From Pseudooceanicola marinus (GTDB taxonomy: Bacteria; Pseudomonadota; Alphaproteobacteria; Rhodobacterales; Rhodobacteraceae), in the NCBI RefSeq assembly GCF_002786295.1, contig NZ_PGTC01000017.1, positions 1 through 64,000 on the forward strand: a stretch of 64,000 bases of DNA. Direction: 5' to 3'. Position 1 is the stretch's first letter, and the number at the start of each line of letters is the position of its first letter. Under the pieces are notes generated by a model that worked only from the letters and a program-made list of their open reading frames with translations, was not told where the DNA came from and made no database searches. This document shows, piece by piece, positions 42,001 to 52,396 of this stretch. Made by a program: the position numbers and the translations under genes.

Positions 42001-43140
42001 ATGACGCGCCACACCACCGACAAGCCCGTGCTTCGTGTCCTGGGGGCCATGTCGGGCACCTCGCTCGACGGGGTCGATGCCGCAGTGGTGGAGACGGACG
42101 GGCAGGTGATCCGCGCCTTCGGGCCCTCCGCCTACCGCCCCTACAGCGACGCTGAACGCGCCACGCTGGCGGACGCGCTTGGCCTCTGGCCCGGGCCTGA
42201 CCCGGATCCGCGCATCGAGGCCGCGCAGCAGGTGGTGCTGGAGGCCCATGCCGATCTTCTGGCGCAGTTCGACGACATCGACCTGGTGGGCTTCCACGGT
42301 CAGACCCTGGCGCATGAACCGCGCGGGCGCGGTACCTTCCAAACCGGCGACGGGGCGACACTGGCCGACCGGCTGGGCGTGCCGGTGGTCTGGGATTTCC
42401 GCTCCGCCGATGTTCAGCTGGGCGGGGAGGGCGCGCCGCTGGCGCCCTTCTATCACCATGCGCTGGCCCGCCACATGGGGGCCGCGGCGCCGGTGGCCTT
42501 CCTGAACCTGGGCGGCGTGGGCAACATCACTTGGGCCGATCCGCGCCTCGCGCAGCCCGAGGCGCCCGGGGCGCTGCTGTCCTTTGACACGGGGCCCGCG
42601 AATGCGCCGCTGAACGACCTGATGCAGGCGCGCCGGGGCCAGCCCTTCGACCGCGACGGGGCGCTGGCGGCACAAGGCTCCGTGGCCGAGGGCACGCTGG
42701 AGGCCTTCCTAGACAATCGGTATTTCTACCGCATTCCGCCCAAGTCCCTGGATCGGAACCAGTTCGGGGATCTGCCCGGGCTGGTGGCCGGGCTGTCGGA
42801 CGCCGATGCCGCCGCCACGCTGACCGCGATCTGCGCGGCCTCGGTCCTGCGCGGGATGGAGCATCTGCCGGAACCGCCGGCGCAGCTTCTGGTCACCGGG
42901 GGCGGGCGGCTGAACCCGGTGCTGATGGAAATGCTGGCGGTGTCGCTGGATTGTCCCGTGCGCCCGGTCGAGGACGCAGGCTTTGACGGTGACATGCTGG
43001 AGGCGCAGGCCTTTGCCTTCCTCGCCGCGCGGGTGCTGCACGGGCTGCCGACCTCCTGCGAAGGCACGACGGGGGTGCGGATGGCCGTCGGCGGAGGTGA
43101 GATATCGCGTCCGTCGACGCCCGCGCGGACGCCGGCGTGA
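42001..43140 (+). CDS. anmK: Anhydro-N-acetylmuramic acid kinase
   Basis: A 379-aa kinase that opens and phosphorylates anhydro-MurNAc during cell-wall recycling. The nucleotide-binding start [18 protein letters not shown] (about residues 15-32) and the catalytic region [10 protein letters not shown] with [13 protein letters not shown] are diagnostic. The ATG at 42001 follows AAGGGAA. It is divergent from tyrS by 64 bp, a pairing seen often in Rhodobacterales. The C-terminus ends in a Pro/Arg-rich tail of no known role. Confidence 0.94.
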   Translation: MTRHTTDKPVLRVLGAMSGTSLDGVDAAVVETDGQVIRAFGPSAYRPYSDAERATLADALGLWPGPDPDPRIEAAQQVVLEAHADLLAQFDDIDLVGFHGQTLAHEPRGRGTFQTGDGATLADRLGVPVVWDFRSADVQLGGEGAPLAPFYHHALARHMGAAAPVAFLNLGGVGNITWADPRLAQPEAPGALLSFDTGPANAPLNDLMQARRGQPFDRDGALAAQGSVAEGTLEAFLDNRYFYRIPPKSLDRNQFGDLPGLVAGLSDADAAATLTAICAASVLRGMEHLPEPPAQLLVTGGGRLNPVLMEMLAVSLDCPVRPVEDAGFDGDMLEAQAFAFLAARVLHGLPTSCEGTTGVRMAVGGGEISRPSTPARTPA

Positions 43141-43190
43141 TCGCAGCGGCAAGGGACGGCCGTGGGCTGAGTTACCGCTAACATCCCCCA

Positions 43191-43218
43191 TTGTCGGCCA
43201 CGGGTTCTCTGCTATGCT
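43191..43218 (+). promoter_or_regulatory. Predicted sigma-70-type promoter of zwf
   Basis: TTGTCG (43191-43196) and TATGCT (43213-43218) with a 16-bp spacer. This would start a transcript near 43225 and leave a leader of about 130 nt before zwf. Confidence 0.5.
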
Positions 43219-43234
43219 GCGACTGAACGAAAGC

Positions 43235-43289
43235 GCCGCAATGCGGCATCGGCCTGCGGGCCGGCAGAGACGCAAGGGGCCAAGGCCCC
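43235..43289 (+). promoter_or_regulatory. Structured 5' leader of zwf (three hairpins)
   Basis: Three consecutive short perfect stems lie in the predicted leader: GCCGC-AAT-GCGGC (43235-43247), CGGCC-TGCG-GGCCG (43250-43263) and GGGGCC-AA-GGCCCC (43276-43289). No known riboswitch consensus was recognised. A cis-regulatory role is possible; high GC alone can also give such stems. Confidence 0.35.
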
Positions 43290-43355
43290 GCACAGCAACA
43301 GGCGAACCGCCGTGGCCCGGCCTGGCGGAGGACAGCCAAGCGGAAAGGAACCCCG

Positions 43356-44810
43356 ATGGTCTCGCGCGTGATTCCCGTCGACCCCTTCGACCTCGTCATC
43401 TTCGGCGGCACCGGCGATCTGGCCCGGCGCAAGATCCTGCCGGGTCTCTATCGCCGCTTCTGCTCGGGCCAGATGGAAGACAACAGCCGCATCATCGGCG
43501 CCGCCCGGTCGGAACATTCGACCGAGGAATTCCGCCAGATGGTCGCCGACGCCATCGCCGAGTTCGATCCCAAAAGCGGTACGCCCGAGATGCGGGCGGA
43601 GTTTCTGGAGCGGCTGGAATACGTCCAGGTCGACGCCCTGGGCGACGCCGGCTGGCAGGATCTGGCGGCGCTGATGTCGCCGGGCCGCGTCCGCGCCTTC
43701 TACTTCTCCGTCGCGCCCAGCCTCTTCGGCGCGCTTGCGGAACGGCTGCACACCCATGGCATCGCCGATGACCAGACCCGGATCGTGGTGGAAAAGCCCT
43801 TCGGCCACGACCTGGCCTCGGCCAAGGCGCTGAATGCCGATCTGGCGGCGCATTTCGACGAAAGCCAGATCTACCGGATCGACCATTACCTGGGCAAGGA
43901 AACGGTGCAGAACCTGATGGCCGTGCGGTTCGGCAACATGCTGTTCGAGCCGCTGTGGAATGCGCAATACGTCGACCACATCCAGATCACCGTGGCCGAA
44001 ACCGTGGGCGTTGGCGGGCGTGGCGAATACTACGACAAGTCCGGCGCGATGCGGGACATGGTACAGAACCACCTGATGCAGCTGCTGTGCCTCATCGCGA
44101 TGGAGCCGCCGGCGAAGTTCGACCACGACGCGGTGCGCGACGAGAAGCTGAAGGTGATCCGCGCGCTGGAACAGGTGCCCCTGCAGGACGTGGTGCGAGG
44201 CCAGTACCTCGCCGCCGGTGCCGACGAGCCCGGCTACCTGGAGCATGTCGAGAACGCCGACAGCAAGACCGAGAGCTTCATCGCGATGAAGCTGCGCGTG
44301 TCAAACTGGAGATGGGCCGGAACGCCGATCTACCTGCGCACCGGCAAGCGCCTGAAGGCGCGCAGTTCCGAGATCGCCGTGGTCTTCAAGGAAACGCCGC
44401 ATTCGATCTTCGGCGCAGATGCCGGGCGGCACCGCAACGTGCTGACCATCCGGCTGCAGCCGAACGAGGGGATGGATCTTTTCGTCACCATCAAGGAACC
44501 GGGGCCGGGCGGCATGCGTCTGGTCGATGTGCCCCTCGACATGACCTTCGCCGAGGCGCTTGGTCCCGATGCCGAGGATGTGCCGGATGCCTACGAGCGT
44601 CTGATCATGGACGTGATCCGCGGCAACCAGACGCTGTTCATGCGCGGCGACGAGGTCGAGGCCGCCTGGGCCTGGGCCGACCCGCTGATCGCCTCCTGGG
44701 AGGAACGCGGCGACAAGCCGGTGGCCTACGAGAGCGGCTCCACCGGGCCGGAAGAGGCGCTGGCGCTGATGCACCGCGATGGCCGCCGCTGGCGCGAGAT
44801 CCGCGCCTGA
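43356..44810 (+). CDS. zwf: Glucose-6-phosphate 1-dehydrogenase
   Basis: A 484-aa NADP-dependent enzyme that converts glucose 6-phosphate to the lactone and feeds the Entner-Doudoroff and pentose-phosphate pathways. The Rossmann motif is IFGGTGDLARRKILPGLY (about residues 13-30), the active-site signature RIDHYLGKE lies near 174-182. The start at 43356 has GGAAAGGA. It is followed 80 bp later by pgl, then pgi, giving a sugar-phosphate operon; no edd or eda genes are in this window. Confidence 0.95.
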   Translation: MVSRVIPVDPFDLVIFGGTGDLARRKILPGLYRRFCSGQMEDNSRIIGAARSEHSTEEFRQMVADAIAEFDPKSGTPEMRAEFLERLEYVQVDALGDAGWQDLAALMSPGRVRAFYFSVAPSLFGALAERLHTHGIADDQTRIVVEKPFGHDLASAKALNADLAAHFDESQIYRIDHYLGKETVQNLMAVRFGNMLFEPLWNAQYVDHIQITVAETVGVGGRGEYYDKSGAMRDMVQNHLMQLLCLIAMEPPAKFDHDAVRDEKLKVIRALEQVPLQDVVRGQYLAAGADEPGYLEHVENADSKTESFIAMKLRVSNWRWAGTPIYLRTGKRLKARSSEIAVVFKETPHSIFGADAGRHRNVLTIRLQPNEGMDLFVTIKEPGPGGMRLVDVPLDMTFAEALGPDAEDVPDAYERLIMDVIRGNQTLFMRGDEVEAAWAWADPLIASWEERGDKPVAYESGSTGPEEALALMHRDGRRWREIRA

Positions 44811-44890
44811 GGCATTCTGGCCTCACTGAAAGACCGGGCGCGCCCAGACGGGCCGCCCAGAATGGGAGAGGACCCGAAAGGGGCAAACTC

Positions 44891-45562
44891 ATGGAATTCA
44901 AGGAATATCCCGACCGCGACCTACTGGCGCTGAACCTGGCGGACACGCTGGCCTCGGAACTGGGCGCCGCGCTGCGCCACGATGACCGGGTCACCTTCTG
45001 CGTGCCCGGCGGAACCACGCCTGGGCCGATTTTCGATGCGCTGACGGCCGTCACGCTGGACTGGGACCGGGTCGACGTGGTGCTGAACGACGAACGCTGG
45101 GTGCCCGAAAGCTCTCCGCGCTCGAACACCGCGCTGCTGCGCAAGCGGCTGCTGACCGGCCATGCGGCGAGCGCGACGATGCTGCCGCTGCACACCGAGA
45201 CCGAGGAACCCGATCTGGCGCTGGATGCCCTGTCGGAGGGGCTGCGCCCGCATCTGCCGATCAACGTGCTTCTGCTGGGCATGGGCACCGACGCCCATAC
45301 CGCCAGCCTCTTCCCCGGTGCCGATCGCCTGGCCGAGGCCCTGGCGCCCGACGCGCCGATCCTGCTGCCCATGCGGGCCGAGGGGGCGGGCGAGCCGCGC
45401 ATCACCATCACCGCACGCTACCTGAAGGGTGCGCTGTCCACCCATGTGGTCATCATGGGCGATGAAAAGCGGCGGGTGCTGGAAGAGGCCCAGGGCAAGA
45501 AGCCCGAGGAGGCGCCCATTGCCGCCGTCCTGCCCAATGCGGTGGTCCACTGGGCGCCGTGA
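44891..45562 (+). CDS. pgl: 6-phospho-gluconolactonase
   Basis: A 223-aa lactonase that hydrolyses the product of zwf. Family blocks are VTFCVPGGTTPGPIFDAL (about residues 34-51), VVLNDERWVPESSPRSN, and LLLGMGTDAHTASLFPG. Start ATG at 44891 with AAAGGGG. Lies between zwf and pgi on the same strand; a terminator follows at 45571, so pgi may depend partly on its own promoter. Confidence 0.94.
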   Translation: MEFKEYPDRDLLALNLADTLASELGAALRHDDRVTFCVPGGTTPGPIFDALTAVTLDWDRVDVVLNDERWVPESSPRSNTALLRKRLLTGHAASATMLPLHTETEEPDLALDALSEGLRPHLPINVLLLGMGTDAHTASLFPGADRLAEALAPDAPILLPMRAEGAGEPRITITARYLKGALSTHVVIMGDEKRRVLEEAQGKKPEEAPIAAVLPNAVVHWAP

Positions 45563-45570
45563 CTGACCTG

Positions 45571-45600
45571 CCCCGGTCGCCTGCGCGGCCGGGGTTTCTT
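45571..45600 (+). terminator. Rho-independent terminator after pgl
   Basis: CCCCGG (45571-45576) and CCGGGG (45589-45594) form a stem with a GC-rich loop, followed by TTTCTTAT. Confidence 0.7.
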
Positions 45601-45657
45601 ATCCGCCGGGGCCTCGTGTCGCCGGTCCATTCCATTTCAGCAACGGGACCCTGACCC

Positions 45658-47262
45658 ATGTGGCAAGACATTTCCGCCCTGGCCGAACGCCATCGTGACC
45701 GTTCCATCCTGTCGCTCTTCGACGCCGATCCGGCGCGGTTCGACCATTTCTCGGCGCGGGCCGGAGGGCTGCTGTTCGACTATTCGAAGACGAACATCTG
45801 CGACGAGGTGCGCGACGCGCTGCTGGCCCTTTGCGACGCAGCGGGACTGGAGCAGAAGCGCGAGGCCATGTTCACCGGCGCCAAGATCAACGAGACCGAG
45901 GGACGCGCCGTCCTGCACACCGCGCTGCGCAACCTCTCCGGGGATCCGGTGAAGGTCGACGGGCAGGACGTGATGCCCGGGGTGCTGGCCACCCTGCGCC
46001 GGATGGAAGATTTCGCCGAAGCCGTGCGCACGGGCGATTACCACGGGGCCGGCGGGCGGATCAGCGATGTCGTCAACATCGGCATCGGCGGCTCCGACCT
46101 TGGCCCGGCCATGGCCGAGCTGGCGCTGAAGCCCTATTGCGACGGGCCGCGCTGCCATTTCGTGTCGAACGTGGACGGGGCGCATATCCATGACGTGTTG
46201 AAGGGGCTGGACCCGGCGCGGACGCTGGTGATCGTCGCCTCCAAGACCTTCACCACCATCGAGACGATGACCAACGCCGAAACGGCGCGCAAGTGGATGG
46301 CGGCCAAGCTGGACGATCCCGGCGCGCAGTTTGCCGCGCTCAGTTCCAACGCCGAGAAGACGGCGGAATGGGGCATCGACCCCAGCCGGGTCTTCGGATT
46401 CGAGGACTGGGTTGGTGGCCGCTATTCGATGTGGGGGCCGATCGGCCTGGCCCTGATGATCGCCGTGGGGGCCACCGATTTCCGTGGGTTCCTGGCCGGC
46501 GGGCACGCCATGGACAAGCATTTCCGCGAGGCGCCTGCCGCGGAAAACTTGGCCGTGCTTCTGGCGCTGACCGGCATCTGGCACAATCAGGGGTTGGGCT
46601 ATGCCACCCGCGCCGTGCTGCCCTATGAACAGCGCCTGGCGCGCTTCCCGGCCTACCTCCAGCAGATGGAGATGGAGAGCAACGGCAAGCGCGTCGACAT
46701 GGAGGGGCGCGACCTGACCATCGACAGCGGCCCCGTCGTCTGGGGCGAGCCGGGCACCAATGGCCAGCACGCCTTCTACCAGCTGATTCACCAGGGGACC
46801 CGCGTGGTGCCTTGCGAATTCATGCTGGGCGCCGAGGGGCATGAACCCGACCTGGCGCATCAGCACGACCTGCTGGCGGCGAATTGCCTTGCCCAGTCCG
46901 AGGCGCTGCTGCGCGGCCGCTCTCTGAAGGAGGCGACCGACATCATGGCGGCGAAGGGGCTGGAGGGGGCCGAGCTGGACCGCCAGGCGCGGCACCGGGT
47001 CTTCCCGGGCAATCGCCCCTCCACGACGCTGCTCTATACCAAGCTGACGCCCTACGTGCTGGGCCAGCTGGTCGCGCTTTACGAACATCGGGTCTTTGTC
47101 GAAGGGGTCATCCTGGGCATCAACTCCTACGACCAGTGGGGCGTGGAGCTGGGCAAGGAACTGGCGGTGAAGCTGTCGCCGATCCTGGCGGGCAAGGAAG
47201 GCACCGAAGGCAAGGACGGCTCGACCGCGGGGCTTGTCACGGCGCTGCGCGCGTCGCGCTGA
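45658..47262 (+). CDS. pgi: Glucose-6-phosphate isomerase
   Basis: A 534-aa isomerase interconverting glucose 6-phosphate and fructose 6-phosphate. Signatures: [18 protein letters not shown] (about residues 140-157), the sugar-isomerase block [33 protein letters not shown] near 257, and the C-terminal catalytic region [13 protein letters not shown]. Length matches the family. It completes the zwf-pgl-pgi group and has its own terminator at 47313. Confidence 0.95.
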   Translation: MWQDISALAERHRDRSILSLFDADPARFDHFSARAGGLLFDYSKTNICDEVRDALLALCDAAGLEQKREAMFTGAKINETEGRAVLHTALRNLSGDPVKVDGQDVMPGVLATLRRMEDFAEAVRTGDYHGAGGRISDVVNIGIGGSDLGPAMAELALKPYCDGPRCHFVSNVDGAHIHDVLKGLDPARTLVIVASKTFTTIETMTNAETARKWMAAKLDDPGAQFAALSSNAEKTAEWGIDPSRVFGFEDWVGGRYSMWGPIGLALMIAVGATDFRGFLAGGHAMDKHFREAPAAENLAVLLALTGIWHNQGLGYATRAVLPYEQRLARFPAYLQQMEMESNGKRVDMEGRDLTIDSGPVVWGEPGTNGQHAFYQLIHQGTRVVPCEFMLGAEGHEPDLAHQHDLLAANCLAQSEALLRGRSLKEATDIMAAKGLEGAELDRQARHRVFPGNRPSTTLLYTKLTPYVLGQLVALYEHRVFVEGVILGINSYDQWGVELGKELAVKLSPILAGKEGTEGKDGSTAGLVTALRASR

Positions 47263-47312
47263 TCCGGGGCTGTGGCCCTGACCCCTGTCTGACTGTCAGA
47301 TCTGATTGTCCG

Positions 47313-47345
47313 AAAGGGCCCGCCTTTGTCCGCGGGCCCTTTTCG
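47313..47345 (+). terminator. Rho-independent terminator of pgi
   Basis: AAAGGGCCCGC (47313-47323) pairs with GCGGGCCCTTT (47332-47342) and runs into TTTTCGC; an 11-bp stem. Confidence 0.88.
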
Positions 47346-47907
47346 CAAACGTGGTGGGAATATGCGAAAAGGGCCACCCGTCAGCCGCGGATCAGGCCGT
47401 CGGGAATGCGCCAGGGACGCGGCGCACGACCAGACCCCACGACGTTCGGACCGAACCACCGGGTGGGCCGGTGATCCGCGCAGGAGGGCAATTGCCCCAG
47501 GCTCCGAAAAGCCTCTGACCAGATACGATAGGCGCTTAGGGGAAGTTTCAAAAAATGTGGCGCAGAGTCGTTTTTTCTCCCGCCGGCCCCGCGACCCGGA
47601 GAGCGGGCAGCGGAAGACCGTAGAGAGAGCGGCCGAGGCGCCGGGCGGGGGCAGGGCCCCTGGAGGGACGTCACCGGCGCGCAGGCCACGCAATCTTGGG
47701 AACGACCGCCGGCCAGGCGGGCGTCGAGGGGAAACAGTCCACTCACTACACAACTGTCTCCGCGGGACACCCACACAACAGGACCGGTACACACACACCG
47801 TCCCGCGGAGAACTCGGTGAAGGTACGTAGGGACTGCGGGAGAGTTTCGCCTCTGGCGCGAAAAATGCGGGCCGGCCGAAAAAAATCGCGGAAGACGGGG
47901 AGGGGCC
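47344..47907. other. Gene-free 560-bp region with long inverted repeat
   Basis: No protein gene is convincing on either strand. The most notable element is TCTCCGCGGGAC (47757-47768) paired with GTCCCGCGGAGA (47800-47811), a perfect 12-bp stem with a loop rich in ACACAC, preceded by ACAGT...ACTGT (47735-47756). This could be a structured RNA, but it matches no RNA family I can recall (RNase P, 6S and SRP were considered). Confidence 0.45.
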
Positions 47908-48336
47908 TCAGGCGGAGGGGATGTCGAAACCGTCGGGCGCCAGCACGAAGCCGTCGAAGTTGAACGCGGGCGAGACGGTGCAGCCGACGAGGGCCCAGTC
48001 ACCCACGGCCTCGGCGGCCTGCCAATGATGCGGCGGCACGATGCCCTGCGGGCGCTCTCCCTTCGCCAGGTCCTTGCCCAGGGTGATCTGCCGGGCCGGG
48101 CCGTCGTCGGTTTCCGAGATGCGAAGCAGGACCGGGGCCCCGGCGTAGTGGTGCCAGATCTCGGCACTGTCGACATGATGCCAATGACTGCGTTCGCCGG
48201 CCCTCAGCAGGAAGTAGATACAGGTGCCCGCCGGGCGCTTGCCATCCTCTGTCTCGGCGATCCAGGTTTGCCTGTAGTGGCCCCCCTCGGGGTGCGGTTC
48301 GAGACCCAGCAAGGCGATGATCTCTTCAGCAGTCAT
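47908..48336 (-). CDS. Cupin-fold DUF985 family protein
   Basis: A 142-aa single-domain cupin of the DUF985 type. Blocks: LEPHPEGGHYRQTW (about residues 12-25), RSHWHHVDSAEIWHHYAG with clustered His typical of the cupin metal site, VPPHHWQAAEAVGDWALVGC and a terminal APDGFDIPSA. Function is unknown in general; sugar epimerase-like or regulatory roles have been suggested for related folds. It is divergent from the PRC-barrel gene by 112 bp. Confidence 0.88.
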   Translation of the reverse strand: MTAEEIIALLGLEPHPEGGHYRQTWIAETEDGKRPAGTCIYFLLRAGERSHWHHVDSAEIWHHYAGAPVLLRISETDDGPARQITLGKDLAKGERPQGIVPPHHWQAAEAVGDWALVGCTVSPAFNFDGFVLAPDGFDIPSA

Positions 48337-48448
48337 CCAAACTTCCTTTCTTTACTTAGGGATAAGATTGGTCCGTCTGAGAAAATTTTGGAACCTCTGC
48401 GGAGAGTGCGGTGTTGCCTCACTGAAGACAAGTTAAGGAGGACACTTC

Positions 48449-48967
48449 ATGACCCGCAACATCCTGATGGCCACGACTGCTGCTTTCACCCTGATCGGTG
48501 GCGCTGCCTTTGCCGACAATCACGGCGACGCGATGTCCGAAACCGAGACCATGAACCAGGGCGAAACCGCGATGCAGACGGAAGGCTCGGAGATGAACGA
48601 GTCCATGTCCGACACCCGGAAGATCGCTGACGCGGAGCTGATCCGCACCCGCGACATCACCGGTGGCGACATCTACACCACCGGCGACCCGCAGGAATGG
48701 TCCGCCGACACCGAATTCGACATGGTTGAAGACGGCTGGAACGACATCGGCGAGATCGAAGATGTGGTTCTGGACAGCTCCGGCAAGATGATCGGCGTGG
48801 TTGCCGAGATCGGCGGCTTCCTCGACATCGCGGACAAGCACGTGATGCTGGAGCTGAACGACGTGCGCCTGGTTCCGGTCGATGACCAGAGCTATGCCGT
48901 GGTCGTTTCCCAGACCGAGGAAGAGCTGGAGCAGATGGAAGGCGTCGACGAAGGCTTCTGGAACTGA
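48449..48967 (+). CDS. Exported PRC-barrel domain protein
   Basis: A 172-aa protein with a signal peptide (residues 1-23, cleavage after AAFA), an acidic Met/Glu-rich linker, and a C-terminal PRC-barrel (about residues 100-148: IGEIEDVVLDSSGKMIGVV, LDIADKHVMLELNDVRL). Periplasmic; PRC barrels mediate protein contacts and such proteins are often stress-induced, but the role here is unknown. A very strong AAGGAGG site and a clean terminator (49007) suggest high expression. Confidence 0.88.
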   Translation: MTRNILMATTAAFTLIGGAAFADNHGDAMSETETMNQGETAMQTEGSEMNESMSDTRKIADAELIRTRDITGGDIYTTGDPQEWSADTEFDMVEDGWNDIGEIEDVVLDSSGKMIGVVAEIGGFLDIADKHVMLELNDVRLVPVDDQSYAVVVSQTEEELEQMEGVDEGFWN

Positions 48968-49006
48968 GGCCTGACTGAGACAGCTTGAGGCCCCTCAGGG
49001 GTCACG

Positions 49007-49036
49007 GGGCCCGGAGAGATCCTCCGGGCCCTTTTT
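49007..49036 (+). terminator. Rho-independent terminator of PRC-barrel gene
   Basis: GGGCCCGGAG (49007-49016) pairs with CTCCGGGCCC (49022-49031), loop AGATC, then TTTTT. Confidence 0.9.
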
Positions 49037-49320
49037 CGTTGCGCGGCCCATGTCGTTCCGCGAACGCAGGGCAGGCTTTCGCAGCGTGCCGTTGATGGGC
49101 ACGGGGTGGCCGGGCTATTCGGGCCCAGCCGGGAGACGCAAGGCCGGTTTGGTTAGCCCGGTCCCGGTCTCCGCAGGGCTGCGCCCCGGGGCGCGACGCG
49201 GAAGCCAAAAGTTTGTCGATCCTGCCCATGGGCCTCGCCCCGTCCGAGCGCGGCCCCTCAAACGCAACGCGCGTCCGCAGCCAGGGGCCGGGACGCGCGC
49301 GCATCGTCAGGGCAGGGCCC

Positions 49321-51667
<2,347 letters not shown>

Positions 51668-51779
51668 CTGGGTATTCCGTAATGACGACGCTGCCCGCTA
51701 ACACCGCGCCGGCAGGGCGGCAAGCGTTGTGAGGGTTACGGGCCTCGGGACGACGGCCCGGCATGGGCGGACGCGTGGC

Positions 51780-52211
51780 TCAGCCCTTGGCAGGCTTGCG
51801 GGGGACGGGCACGCCGTAGAGTTCCAGCCGGTGGCCCTGCAGGCGATAGCCCAGCTTCGCCGCGATCTTCTCCTGAAGGGCCTCGATCTCCGGGTCGACG
51901 AACTCGATCACCTGGCCGGTGGTCACGTCGATCAGATGATCGTGGTGTTCGCGTTCCGCATCCTCGTACCGCGCACGCCCGTCGCCGAAATCGACCTTTT
52001 CCAGGATCCCGGCCTCTTCCAGCAGCTTCACCGTGCGATAGACCGTGGCCAGCGAAATCCGCGGGTCGCGGGCGGCGGCGCGGGCATGCAGCTCCTCGAC
52101 ATCAGGATGGTCCCGCGCGCCGTCCAGCACGTCCGAGATCACCCGGCGCTGCTCGGTCATGCGCAGGCCCGCCGTCTCGCAGCGATGAAGGATCGTGTCG
52201 CGTTTGGCCAT
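51780..52211 (-). CDS. Fur-family metal-responsive repressor (Fur/Mur type)
   Basis: A 143-aa regulator. Winged helix at about residues 1-80 (RISLATVYRTVKLLEEAGIL is the recognition region), then the metal-binding dimerisation domain with EREHHDHLIDVTTGQVIEFV and a C-terminal HRLELYGV. No structural-zinc CxxC pairs are present. In Rhodobacterales and rhizobia such proteins often act as the manganese regulator Mur rather than Fur, and Irr/RirA handle iron; which applies here cannot be read from sequence. It is divergent from the autotransporter and a candidate regulator of the siderophore locus at 6.3-15.7 kb. Confidence 0.88.
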   Translation of the reverse strand: MAKRDTILHRCETAGLRMTEQRRVISDVLDGARDHPDVEELHARAAARDPRISLATVYRTVKLLEEAGILEKVDFGDGRARYEDAEREHHDHLIDVTTGQVIEFVDPEIEALQEKIAAKLGYRLQGHRLELYGVPVPRKPAKG

Positions 52212-52396
52212 CGTCTTCCCGGGTCCCTTTCCTCCTTTTCTCAAAGCGGGGCGGGGGCGGCAAGAGCTTTGCGCGGGCTGGCACTTCTGGCGGGCGGTCA
52301 AGCCGGGGCCGGGCAATTGTCATGGCGCCGTCACGCCCCTGTTACCTTGATGCGGCAGTGCCACCGGAGATGCCTTGCCGGACCACAGGAGCCCTT

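Noticed and set aside
47344-47907. RNase P RNA, 6S RNA or SRP RNA in the post-pgi gap
   Set aside because: None of the conserved core sequences I know for these RNAs is present on either strand.
47127-48176. Protein-coding frames in the gap after pgi
   Set aside because: Composition is Pro/Arg/Ser-rich and overlaps a strong terminator and the cupin gene; no ribosome site or family.
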